Source of the DNA: Ilyomonas sp963847085
GTDB lineage: Bacteria; Bacteroidota; Bacteroidia; Chitinophagales; Chitinophagaceae
Length of the DNA: 64,000 nucleotides
Assembly: GCA_963847085.1 (NCBI GenBank)
Contig: CAWJYO010000003.1
Span: 107,327-171,326, forward strand
Direction: 5' to 3'
Position numbers and translations under genes: made by a program
Shown here: positions 39,488 through 48,957 of the stretch, piece after piece
Layout: each line of letters starts with the position of its first letter
Position numbering within the stretch: the first letter of the stretch is position 1
Notes under the pieces: model-generated
What the model was told of the DNA's origin: nothing
Database searches by the model: none
Seen by the model: only the letters and a program-made list of their open reading frames with translations

Positions 39488-40786
39488 TTACTTCACCTTG
39501 TACTTATCGTGTTCACTTGAAAACTGATTGAACTTTGCATCGTATTTGTCGTAATCTTTTGGAGCTACACCTTTAGTGCGTTCTCTTTTCCACTGATATA
39601 AATTGGCAAGAAAATCAACCGAGCGGTTTAGTGAATTGGATTCGTTTTTATCTCTGTCTGTTTTTGCTTTCATTACATCGTAACCTTTCTCCAACCAGTA
39701 AGCGGCGCTATCAGCATAAGGCGCTTGTTGTTTCTGAATCTCAGCACGTTTTGCTTTTAGTGCTGCGCCTTCTCCTCTTAGTGCATAATATCTGTCGTCC
39801 AGAACATTAAAAATATTATAGTTTAAAACGCCGGCATTAAAAGCATACAATCCTTTGCTTGGATTCATAGCAAACAATTTTTCGTAAATGCCTACCGACA
39901 ATTTTTTCAAGTCAACTTGTTGAGTGCTATCCAATGATTTGGTTTTTTCGGGATCATTAAAAGCTTCTGCATAGGCCACCAACTGGTCTTCTGTTAGGGA
40001 GCCATTCGCATCGGCTTTGTATTTATCAATAATTTGCTGCAAAGAAGATCCGCTGGTCATGTTGCTCATTTCCATTTGCGACCACACCGAAGACTGATCA
40101 GGATACAACTGCTTTGCAATAGGAAGATATTTCGTAAATTGATCTGTTTGTTTCAACTGCTGAAAGTCATTCAGCATGTATTGATACATCGGTTGTAAAT
40201 CCTTACCACCGGCTTTAATATCGGCAAGCTTTTTATAATAAGTTGTTGCATCATCTAATTTGCCAGCGTTTTGAGCAGCATAACCTGTATATAAAATAGT
40301 GAAGGTATCAACGGCAGATTTGTTGCTGTTAAAACCATGTTTGTTGATAAACTCACTCATGCCTTCCGCACGTTTAAAATTGGTAAATGCCAAAGGCCAG
40401 TTGCTTTGCGTAAAGTATTTTTTTCCATCGTTAAACGATGTTGTGTAAAGTGCCGCAATACTGTTTAAAGTACCATTTTCTTTTAGCGCTTTTACAGATG
40501 TATCCTTTTGTTCATAGGTCATTAGTGAATTGTACGCATCTTCAGCAGCATTGGGATATGTGGAAGCCTTAGTGCTGTCTTTATAAAACTCACTGTCCAA
40601 TGCGGCTTGCCATAAATAGGTGTCAGCTTTGTCTTTACCCTTGTCCGTTGCAGCAATTTTATCAAGCTCTTTTTTTGCATCGTCATATTTTTTCAATGTG
40701 TACATGGTGGATACCTTGGTATAATCCTGCGCCATAGCAATGCAAATAGCCGAGGCAAACAAAAGCGATAACGTTATTTTTTTCAT
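39488..40786 (-). CDS. Secreted TPR-like repeat protein downstream of gyrA
   Basis: This 432-residue protein has signal peptide MKKITLSLLFASAICIAMAQ. The chain is helical with TPR-like pairs (YTLKKYDDAKKELDKIAATD; NAGKLDDATTYYKKLADIKA; VGIYEKLFAMNPSKGLYAFN). There is no catalytic motif. It starts 11 bases after the gyrA stop, so the two are probably co-transcribed. A periplasmic scaffold role is an inference from the repeats only. Confidence 0.75.
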   Translation of the reverse strand: MKKITLSLLFASAICIAMAQDYTKVSTMYTLKKYDDAKKELDKIAATDKGKDKADTYLWQAALDSEFYKDSTKASTYPNAAEDAYNSLMTYEQKDTSVKALKENGTLNSIAALYTTSFNDGKKYFTQSNWPLAFTNFKRAEGMSEFINKHGFNSNKSAVDTFTILYTGYAAQNAGKLDDATTYYKKLADIKAGGKDLQPMYQYMLNDFQQLKQTDQFTKYLPIAKQLYPDQSSVWSQMEMSNMTSGSSLQQIIDKYKADANGSLTEDQLVAYAEAFNDPEKTKSLDSTQQVDLKKLSVGIYEKLFAMNPSKGLYAFNAGVLNYNIFNVLDDRYYALRGEGAALKAKRAEIQKQQAPYADSAAYWLEKGYDVMKAKTDRDKNESNSLNRSVDFLANLYQWKRERTKGVAPKDYDKYDAKFNQFSSEHDKYKVK

Positions 40787-40797
40787 AGCGTTTATTT

Positions 40798-43485
40798 TTA
40801 TTGTTGATTTTGATTTTCGTTAGTAGTGTCAGACCTATCTGATCCGGTTTCGTTTATTGCAGGAAGATTTGTTTCTGAAGATTCGTTTTCTTTTGCCTCA
40901 ATTTCTTCAGCAATTGCTTCCTCTTCTTCTACCTGCGAAACAGCAGCAATTTCATCACCATTATCCAATCTTATTAAGATTACACCCTGTGTATTTCGGC
41001 CAGCTTCTTTAATGTTTTTTACCGGCGTTCTCAATGTGATGCCCGACTTGCAGGTAATAATCAAATCTTCTTTTTCGCTTACATTTAAAATGGCAACCAG
41101 GTCTCCCGTTTTTTCAGTAACATTAATAGTCCTTACTCCTTTACCGCCACGGTTCGTGATGCGATACACATCTTCGCCTTCTGAAACAAGCGGCGTGCGT
41201 TTCCCAAAGCCTTTTTCGCTCACCACCAAAATCGTCTTTTCAGAATCTTCCCTATTTACACATATCATGCCTATCACTTCATCTTTGCCCCCTTCTGTAT
41301 CAATTCCTCCTACACCAATTGCACCACGACCTGTTGGGCGCACTTTCACTTCAGGAAAACGAATGGCTCTGCCGCTACGCACCGCCATCATAATTTCGTT
41401 GCTGCCCGTGGTTAACTTGGCTGCCAGCAACTCATCGCCTTCAATAATTGTAATTGCATTTACGCCATTGGTGCGGGGACGACTGAAATCTTCCAGCGGC
41501 GTTTTTTTAATAATGCCCTTTTTTGTACAAAGAACGATGTTATGGTTTTGCACAAATTCCTTGTTGTCTAATTTCTTTACATCAAGAATGGCACGTACTT
41601 TATCGTCGGGCGGAATCTGAATTAAGTTTTGAATGGCCCTGCCTTTTCCTTGCTTCTCGCCTTCAGGAATTTCATATACTTTCAGCCAAAATGCCCTTCC
41701 TTTTTCCGTAAAGAACATCATAGTGTGGTGCGTAGAAGCCACAAAAAGATGTTCAACATAATCTTCTTCTCTTGTTTTACTGCCAATAGCTCCTCTTCCA
41801 CCGCGCCGTTGCTGGCGATATTCGGTAGCCGATGTCCGCTTGATATAACCCAAATGCGAAATGGTAATAATAACGTTTTCGTCTTCAATCAAATCTTCGA
41901 TGCGCATTTCATCGGCGAGATATTGAATTTCGCTTTTGCGCTCATCACCAAACTTTTCTTTTATTTCCCTTAATTCATTTTTGATAACATCAAAGCGCAA
42001 TGCTTCATCGCCGAGTAAAGCGGTTAAATGTGCAACGGTTTGCATTAATTCACCAAACTCATTTTGAATTTTATCGCGTTCCAAACCCGTTAACCGTTGC
42101 AGGCGCAATTCCAAAATGGCTTTTGCCTGCACATCTGTTAATCCGGCTTCTTGGTTATAAATATTTTGATCAATATCAGTAAATAAAGCCTGGTTCAAAT
42201 ACCAATTCTCTTCTCTGCTTTTGCCGATTAAGCTTTTCATGGCATCATCGGGCGTGCGGCTTTCGCGGATAAGGCGAATCACTTCATCCAAATGGTCCAA
42301 CGCTTTCAGATAACCTTCTAAAATATGTGCCCGTTCTTTTGCTTTGCGAAGTTCGAACTGAGTGCGTCGAATCACAACTTCCATGCGGAAATCAACAAAT
42401 TCAACAATCAGGTCTTTGAGATTCATAATGCGCGGACGACCTTTACTAATCGCCACATTATTAATACCGTAGCTGGTTTGTAGTTCAGTATGTTTGTAAA
42501 GGTGATTGGCAACTACGCTCGCAACGGCATCGCGTTTTAAATCAATCACAATACGCGTTCCTTCGCGCTTGTTGCTTTCGTTGTTTACATGCGCAATACC
42601 TTCAATGATTTTTTCATTCACCAACTGGCCGATTCTATCGGTTAATGTATCGCGGTTTACCTGGTACGGAACTTCAGTAATAATAATTTGTTCGCGGCCA
42701 CTGGCTTTGGTTTCGATGGTATATTTTCCCCGAACCACTACCCTTCCACGACCTGTAAGAAAGCCTTGCTTCACGCCTTCCATGCCATAGATAACACCGC
42801 CGGTTGGAAAATCGGGTGCTTTTACAAAACCCATCAATTCTTCAATGGAAATTTCTTTGTTGTTGATGTATGCCACGCAACCATCCACTACTTCGCTTAA
42901 GTTGTGCGGCATCATGTTCGTAGCCATGCCCACAGCAATACCGCTACTGCCGTTTACCAGCAATTGTGGAACGCGGGTTGGTAATACCGTTGGTTCATTC
43001 AGCGAATCGTCGAAGTTGAGGCCAAAGTCAACTGTTTCTTTATCAATATCTTCCAGCATACTTTCGGCTACCCGCTGCAAACGCACTTCGGTATAACGCA
43101 TCGCAGCCGGTGGATCGCCATCCTGGTTGCCAAAATTTCCCTGACCATCCACCATTTGATAGCGCATCGTCCAGTCCTGAGCCATGCGCACGAGTGTATC
43201 ATAAATAGAAGCATCGCCATGTGGGTGAAATTTCCCCATTACCTCGCCTACAATACGGGCCGATTTTTTATATGCTTTGTTGCTGTTGTTGCCCAGTTCA
43301 TTCATGGCAAACAACACGCGTCGGTGTACTGGTTTAAAGCCATCGCGCGCATCGGGCAAAGCACGACCAACAATGACCGACATTGAATAATCAATGTAAG
43401 CCGTTTTCATTTGTTCTTCAATGTTAATCTGAATAATACGGTCGTTATCGTTTGTTTCGGGGGGTGTTATCTGATTTTCTTCCAT
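40798..43485 (-). CDS. gyrA: DNA gyrase subunit A
   Basis: This 895-residue enzyme introduces negative supercoils together with GyrB. The DNA-cleaving tyrosine is Tyr131 in PPAAMRYTEVRLQ. The C-terminal domain carries a GyrA box, QRRGGRG, that separates gyrase from topoisomerase IV. The quinolone-determining segment reads HPHGDASIYDTLVR, with Ala at the position of E. coli Ser83. The tail is acidic and Asn/Gln-rich (EEEEAIAEEIEAKENESSE). The gene is intact with no frame break. Confidence 0.96.
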   Translation of the reverse strand: MEENQITPPETNDNDRIIQINIEEQMKTAYIDYSMSVIVGRALPDARDGFKPVHRRVLFAMNELGNNSNKAYKKSARIVGEVMGKFHPHGDASIYDTLVRMAQDWTMRYQMVDGQGNFGNQDGDPPAAMRYTEVRLQRVAESMLEDIDKETVDFGLNFDDSLNEPTVLPTRVPQLLVNGSSGIAVGMATNMMPHNLSEVVDGCVAYINNKEISIEELMGFVKAPDFPTGGVIYGMEGVKQGFLTGRGRVVVRGKYTIETKASGREQIIITEVPYQVNRDTLTDRIGQLVNEKIIEGIAHVNNESNKREGTRIVIDLKRDAVASVVANHLYKHTELQTSYGINNVAISKGRPRIMNLKDLIVEFVDFRMEVVIRRTQFELRKAKERAHILEGYLKALDHLDEVIRLIRESRTPDDAMKSLIGKSREENWYLNQALFTDIDQNIYNQEAGLTDVQAKAILELRLQRLTGLERDKIQNEFGELMQTVAHLTALLGDEALRFDVIKNELREIKEKFGDERKSEIQYLADEMRIEDLIEDENVIITISHLGYIKRTSATEYRQQRRGGRGAIGSKTREEDYVEHLFVASTHHTMMFFTEKGRAFWLKVYEIPEGEKQGKGRAIQNLIQIPPDDKVRAILDVKKLDNKEFVQNHNIVLCTKKGIIKKTPLEDFSRPRTNGVNAITIIEGDELLAAKLTTGSNEIMMAVRSGRAIRFPEVKVRPTGRGAIGVGGIDTEGGKDEVIGMICVNREDSEKTILVVSEKGFGKRTPLVSEGEDVYRITNRGGKGVRTINVTEKTGDLVAILNVSEKEDLIITCKSGITLRTPVKNIKEAGRNTQGVILIRLDNGDEIAAVSQVEEEEAIAEEIEAKENESSETNLPAINETGSDRSDTTNENQNQQ

Positions 43486-43939
43486 GAAATTTTTTAATCG
43501 TTTGCGGCAGGCAAATAGGTAGATTTTATAAATGGTAAAAGTAATTATTTATCAACGAATTTGGTGAAGAAAAGCGATTTTTTAACGGGTTTTTTGAGAG
43601 ATGATTTTATACTCTCAAAAAGGATACTTTTAAAGGTTTTGATTTTTGGAAATACGTGATGTAAACATGCAATAAAAAAGATTGAGTTATGAATTGTGAT
43701 GTTGATGAAAGACAATGTTGCGAAACAATGAAAATACGCGGAAACTGTATTGGCGCGGATTTTTGGTTTTGTGCGTTTTTATATTGTATTTGAATTTGAA
43801 AAGGTTAAGCAGAAAGTGCGCAAGTTTGGCTGTATAAAAACTTGCGTATATTTTTGAGTTATGCGTCAGCCAGTAGAAAAACAGTCCACCAACGGAAACG
43901 CAATGTTTTACTGACTATTTTAAAGACCAAACTAACGAT
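43486..43939 (+). other. Intergenic region upstream of gyrA with hairpins
   Basis: No coding sequence is supported. A perfect 10-bp inverted repeat TTTTTGAGAG / CTCTCAAAAA (43591-43600 with 43612-43621) lies 106 bases upstream of gyrA. A second 9-bp inverted repeat CGCAAGTTT / AAACTTGCG (43819-43827 with 43838-43846) overlaps the promoter of the next gene. Confidence 0.6.
43825..43856 (+). promoter_or_regulatory. Bacteroidota-type promoter for the 43940 gene
   Basis: -33 TTTG (43825-43828) and -7 TATTTTTG (43849-43856) are separated by 20 bases, within the known range for this phylum. The -33 box lies inside one arm of a 9-bp hairpin, which could tie promoter access to DNA supercoiling or to a binding protein (inference). 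Confidence 0.6.
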
Positions 43940-44338
43940 ATGAAAAGAATAGCATTTTCTCTAATTATTGCTTTGTCATCAATTACCGCTTTTGCTCAAA
44001 GCACATCTGAAGCTCCAATTCAGAATATTTCCACGGATAGTTCCGTTGTATATAGGCTATTTGCTACACAAAATACGTACACATTTATCAAATTGAATAC
44101 AAGAAATGGAAAAATGTGGCAAGTTCAGTGGGGCACAGAAAGCAAATATCAGTTTGAGACCACACTATCGGACATTTCCCGGGTAAATAAAGAGGAAGAG
44201 AAGAATGGTAGATTCTTTCTCTATCCGACAACAAACATATACAACTTCATTCTGCTCGACCAAATAGACGGGAGAGTGTGGCAAGTTCAATGGTCGACTA
44301 GAAAATTAGGTGAGAGGCTGGTTGACCGAATCAATTAA
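43940..44338 (+). CDS. Small secreted protein with internal duplication
   Basis: This 132-residue protein has signal peptide MKRIAFSLIIALSSITAFAQ. Two copies of a motif of about 30 residues are evident: YRLFATQNTYTFIKLNTRNG then KMWQVQWGTE, and FFLYPTTNIYNFILLDQIDG then RVWQVQWSTR. Each copy reads as beta-hairpins closed by WQVQW. Such proteins occur in Bacteroidota without known function. It has its own promoter and is followed by a half copy of the cassette-type repeat, so it may be a mobile single-gene unit. Confidence 0.72.
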   Translation: MKRIAFSLIIALSSITAFAQSTSEAPIQNISTDSSVVYRLFATQNTYTFIKLNTRNGKMWQVQWGTESKYQFETTLSDISRVNKEEEKNGRFFLYPTTNIYNFILLDQIDGRVWQVQWSTRKLGERLVDRIN

Positions 44339-44360
44339 AGACTCCGCATAAAAATCACCG

Positions 44361-44430
44361 AACGCATAACATTGCATTGGCAATATGGCAGGGCGACGAA
44401 CAAATCATTAGCAACAAATCGCTAATCATC
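44361..44430 (+). repeat. Left half of the cassette-type palindrome (copy 1)
   Basis: AACGCATAACATTGCATTGG then CAATATGGCAGGGCGAC and GCTAATCATC matches the left half of the repeats at 58273 and 61751. No complementary right arm is found before the next gene. Confidence 0.55.
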
Positions 44431-44899
44431 ACCTGTCTGGTCAGACCGAATACTATTAAGCAGGGGAACACCTGTACGCATACAGGAAAAAGTTCGGCTC
44501 ATTCCGGCACATCTCCTCACATTGAGCTAGGGAAATACATGGACGATAAAAGAAAACCTCGGACATCTGGCCGATCTGGAACCTTTGTGGCAAGGAAGGC
44601 TGGAAGATATTTTGAGTGGTAAAAATGAACTTAGACCTGCCGACCTTTCAAACACTCAAACCAGCAATGCCAACCACAATGCCAAATCAATTGAAAATTT
44701 AATGGAAGCTTTTGGTCAGCTTAGAAATCAAACTTTGGAATTGCTGAATAACCTTTCCGAAGAGCAAGTGTTTATGAGCGCCTTACATCCACGATTAAAG
44801 ACACCGATGAGAACAATGGACCTGTTCTTATTTGTAGCCGATCACGATGACCATCATCTGGCTCGAATATCTCAGTTAGCAAGACGATTCAAATCGTAA
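44424..44899 (+). pseudogene. DinB-family protein fragment
   Basis: The readable frame from 44531 gives GNTWTIKENLGHLADLEPLW, then QGRLEDILSG and, at the end, MDLFLFVADHDDHHLARISQ. This is the C-terminal two thirds of a DinB/YfiT-like four-helix protein with the metal-binding His residues (GHLADLE and DHDDHH). The same frame continues upstream to 44424 (IQEKVRLIPAHLLTL) across an in-frame TAG at 44528. No start codon or N-terminal helix is present, so the gene is truncated, perhaps when the repeat at 44361 was placed here. A sequence error at the TAG is possible. Confidence 0.65.
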
Positions 44900-44950
44900 A
44901 AGCAGCACAGTTTCAACATTCCCTTTCTTTCCTATCTCATCCTACCCTGC

Positions 44951-44958
44951 TACCTTTG
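44951..44958 (+). promoter_or_regulatory. Candidate -7 box for the DUF2027/Smr gene
   Basis: TACCTTTG fits TAnnTTTG and ends 4 bases before the ATG at 44963, implying a leaderless or nearly leaderless transcript. Confidence 0.5.
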
Positions 44959-44962
44959 CAAA

Positions 44963-45991
44963 ATGAAATACCAGGTGGGCGATGACATTATTGTGCTGCA
45001 CAGCAATGAAGAAGGAAAAGTGGTGGAAATAATGAACGATAAAATGGTGATGATAGAAGTGCGCGGCGTGAAGTTTCCGGCCTATATGGATCAGATTGAC
45101 TTTCCGTATTTTCATCGCTTCACTAAAAAAACGGTTGTTCCTCAACCCAAAAAAGCGAAGCAGTATATTGACCAGCTACCTAAAGAAAAAGGGGCAAAAA
45201 CAAACGTAAAGGCAGAGCCCGGTGTTTGGCTTTCGTTTTTGCCCAAATTTGGGTTGGATGAATTTAATGACGAAGTGGTGGAATCATTCAAATTGTATCT
45301 CATCAATCAAACCGACAACGGCTTGCGGTTTGAATACAAACAACAGCTTTCTAATGGCAAAACAGAATTTGATTTAACCAATGAGGTTCGGGCTGGTAAA
45401 GATTTTTATTTGCACGATATTCCTTTTGAAAGCTTAAACGACAATCCGAATTTTGTGTTTGAGTTTTCGCTCATTTCGCCCCAAAAAAACAAAGCTGAAT
45501 ATTTTGAAGCCGGCGTGAAAATAAGGGCAAAACAAATGTTTAAAAAGATTGAAGAAATCAAAGAAAAAAACCTGCCTTCCATTTCTTATTTGGTGTTTAT
45601 TGATTATCCAGATAAAGCAGAAGAAGATAAGCTTGAGTTAAGCAGCTTAGCAGCCAAAGGTTTTAAAATATATGACGCTTCCAAAGCGCGGCAGCATTTG
45701 CCTCCCGCACGCAGTATGGTTGATTTGCACATTGAAAAATTAACGGACAACTGGAAGAACATGAGTGCATTTGAAATGCTCGCTCTTCAGTTGCACGAGT
45801 TTGAAAAATGGTACGAATTGGCAATAGCGCATCACCAGCCTGAACTCATAGTGATACATGGAATTGGAACTGGAAAATTGAAAGATGAAATTCACGACAT
45901 TTTAAAAAGCCGCAGGGAAGTAAAAACATTCATCAATCAATACGATCCCCGCTTTGGATACGGTGCTACGCAAATTTTCTTTCAATATTGA
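44963..45991 (+). CDS. DUF2027 and Smr-domain protein (MutS2-like C-terminus)
   Basis: This is a 342-residue protein. The N-terminal half is a DUF2027-like beta domain beginning YQVGDDIIVLHSNEEGKVVE, a KOW-like opening. The C-terminal 80 residues are a Smr domain: VDLHIEKL, then LIVIHGIGTGKLKDEIHDIL and the closing GYGATQIFF. Smr domains bind or nick nucleic acids, as in MutS2. The combination is restricted mainly to Bacteroidota; a role in DNA or RNA processing is an inference. Confidence 0.85.
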   Translation: MKYQVGDDIIVLHSNEEGKVVEIMNDKMVMIEVRGVKFPAYMDQIDFPYFHRFTKKTVVPQPKKAKQYIDQLPKEKGAKTNVKAEPGVWLSFLPKFGLDEFNDEVVESFKLYLINQTDNGLRFEYKQQLSNGKTEFDLTNEVRAGKDFYLHDIPFESLNDNPNFVFEFSLISPQKNKAEYFEAGVKIRAKQMFKKIEEIKEKNLPSISYLVFIDYPDKAEEDKLELSSLAAKGFKIYDASKARQHLPPARSMVDLHIEKLTDNWKNMSAFEMLALQLHEFEKWYELAIAHHQPELIVIHGIGTGKLKDEIHDILKSRREVKTFINQYDPRFGYGATQIFFQY

Positions 45992-46104
45992 TTTTTATGG
46001 CAAAAACAAAAACCACTAACTCTCAAAGTGATGGAGTTACACAAAGGTTTCTGTTGTTCTTTGTGAAGCTTTGTTTTCTTCGTGCCTTCGTGGTTTATAT
46101 TCTT

Positions 46105-48899
46105 TTAGTAAGTGGTAAAACTACGTGTGCGGTTGATGCGCAAATCGCGAAGCAGGCTCGACTTAGGATTAATAGTAATACTGAACGAGCGCGTTCTTCC
46201 CACCGGTGTAAGATTAATAGCAAGTTGCCAGCAGTGCATCTCGCGCGTTATATACATAGTAAGCAAACCGATGTTCATAGCACGAACGTCTAAATAAGTG
46301 CTGCCGCCAATCTTCCATTTCGGCGTTAAACTAAAATCACCACTCACGTTCAGGCTCGAAGTTACGAGTGTATAATAACCACTGTAATCGGGTTTTAACG
46401 TGCGTTGAAAACTGGTGGTAAACGATAAGTTTAACGACCATGGAATATCGAAGTCAACAAAATCGGCAGGATTGGCTCTTAAATAAGCCAGGGCTGCGGC
46501 TTGTTCATCAGGCGTTAAGGTTTGATCTAATTCATTTACTCTTTGCTTGTCAGATTTGCCATCTTTGCTTTTGCTTTGTATTTGTGTTGATACAGCAAAG
46601 GAAGCAGAAGTAAGTCTTCCAATAACGCCGCGTTTCCATAATAAAGTATCCCTATCTCTACCAAACTTATCCGTTTCATAAGGATCTAAAACAGCATTGC
46701 CCGTAACATTTACTTTTTGAAAAAATGTACTTCGGTATTGCAGATTAATGTACGACCATCGCAACCTTGAAGCAAGAAAATTATAGCTGGTAGTAAAGTT
46801 TAAACCATCAATCAGCTTTACTTTCTTTGTTGGATTATCGCCGGTGCTATCTTTTTTATTTTTCACTTTCATCTCCAGCAAATTATCCAGACTAAAACTA
46901 AGGCCACCGAACCTTCCCGGTGAGTAAGGAGAGATTAAATTGCCTCCTAAAAGAGAAACTTTTTGCACCAAAAACGTGTCTGTTACTTTGCCGGTTTTTG
47001 AATCGGTATCATGAATGGGTACGACTATATTTTTATAAAACTGGCTCACCATATCGGGCTTAAAATTGAAGCTGACAGTCGGTGTAATCTGATGCCGGAT
47101 AGCAACAATGTTTTTAGAATGCGGAAAATTAAGCGTACCAAAAATGCGTGTGTTTACGCCTGCGCCAAAGGTTACTTCTCTTGCAGTATAGAAGCCTTTG
47201 TGCTCAATCGTATCTACCTTTCTGTCGGAGCTATCATAAAAGATTTGGTTCTTCTGTCCAAACCATCTTTCACTATAACTAACTGAAGGTGAAACAATAA
47301 AAGGTCCTAAGGCTGGCAACGAAAGGGTGATAGGAATATTGTGCTGAACACCCCATTGCGCCGTATCTAAAATGTGCTTAAATTTAAAAGACGTATCATA
47401 AAACGAGAACTGATTTAGCAACTGTCCGTTATAAGAAATACCCAGCTTTTCATACCATTTGGGCGTTCCAACAAATTCTTTTTTCTCAAATGGATATAAC
47501 GTAGTGGCAGTAAAACTTACCGTTGGAAAATTGATGTTTTGTAAATGCAGTAAATTGTTTTGGTTGTGATTTAAACCAACCGACATATTGTATTTTCCCT
47601 GGTCCCATGTTTTTGAATAGGTAATAGAAGATGTCAATAAATTTTGATAGTTGCGAATAGGGTTATCAGGAACATACTGATTAAAACGTGTGGTTCCTGC
47701 GTTTACGTTTGCTGAGAAAGATGTACCAGGATGCGCTTTCGTATCCTGCGAATGACTCCAGCGAATGGCATAGTTCTGCGAAGTGGTGAACTCATTTTTT
47801 GAAAAAGCATCGCCATACGACGAGTTTAATATTTTGCTGTGTTGTATTTCTATATTAAGTGTTCCCCGGTACTTGTATCGCTTATAGTATTCAGGCGTTT
47901 CTGTAAGCGTCCACCCGCCATAAGAGTAAAGGTTAACACGGGTGGTAAAGTCCCAGTTATCGTTCATCACCTTGTAATATCCCAGACCTTCAATTCCTAA
48001 ACCATAACTGCTGTTGGTAGTAAATTGGGCAGGTAGCAAACCCGAATGTCTGCCTCTTTGCAGAGGATAAATAGCAAAAGGAACATATACAGGAATAGGT
48101 ACGCCTTCAAACTCGGGATGCGCCGGACCTGACACGCCAATTTTATTGTTGATAAGCTTCATCCGTTTAGCGATGAAAGCAAAATGCGGCGTATCTAAAT
48201 TACAAGTGGTAAAACGGCTGCGATATGCAAACGCTACATCTTTCGATACCTTTTTAACGCGCTCGGCATTTACATAAATTTCGCCTTCATTGTAATATGA
48301 ATTTTTCGATAAACCACGTTGTGTTTTTAAATCGAATGCAATGGTATCTGAGATTGAAGTTTGATCGCCTTGCTTCAATGTGGGTTTGCTGAGTGGATTG
48401 TTGGCAGTATCTATTCCCCCAAATGCTTTTACTACCTGTGTTAATTGATCGTACTGTATATTATTGGCTGTTAGATCAACATCTTTGTTTTTGGCGTTGG
48501 CTTTTCCGTATAAATAAAAATTGCGCGTATCAACAATTAACACACCCGAATCTTCTGCTGAATATTCAATGGGTGCGGTGAGCGAATCTTTCGAAATGAG
48601 CATCGAATCAATTCTTTGTTTTCGCCCTTTTTCTGCAGCAGTATCTTTAAAGAATAACTATCAGGAGCATTAATTACGTTGTTGTGGGCCGTGTCGTGGG
48701 GCAAAGCACCTGTATCGTTGCGTAATTTTTGTAAGGTTGAATCCGTTATAATAGTATCGCTTACATTGTTATCAGTAAAAGAATTGGGATAAAAAGAATG
48801 ATAACCTAAAGCATGAATTTGATTGATAAAAAAAAGTAAAATGAGCAAACCTGAAAAGGCAAGGATTTTTTTATGGCTAATTTTACTACGTTTGCTCAT
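46105..48899 (-). CDS. lptD: LptD-like LPS assembly outer-membrane protein (one frameshift)
   Basis: The repaired product is about 931 residues. The N-terminus has a signal or anchor (MSKRSKISHKKILAFSGLLI), then an OstA-like domain (VLIVDTRNFYLYGKANAKNK) and a long beta-barrel with typical LptD segments (IPVYVPFAIYPLQRGRHSG, then LPAQFTTNSSYGLGIEGLGY). It inserts LPS in the outer membrane with LptE. The frame breaks near 48650: restoring one A links NAPDSYSLK to DTAAEKGRKQRIDS. The gene is divergent from the amidase with 58 bases between starts, and near the OstA and MCE genes, an envelope block. Confidence 0.87.
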
Positions 48900-48957
48900 A
48901 CAGTTAAAAACAAAAGTAACCGAAACAGTAAACAGATAACTTAACGATACGTGAATT

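Noticed and set aside
44377..44622. 81-residue gene starting in the cassette-type repeat
   Set aside because: Composition is random-like and it overlaps the DinB-type frame, which shows clear family motifs.
45988..46293. Gene after the Smr protein reaching into lptD
   Set aside because: It overlaps the 3' end of lptD on the opposite strand and has no family pattern.
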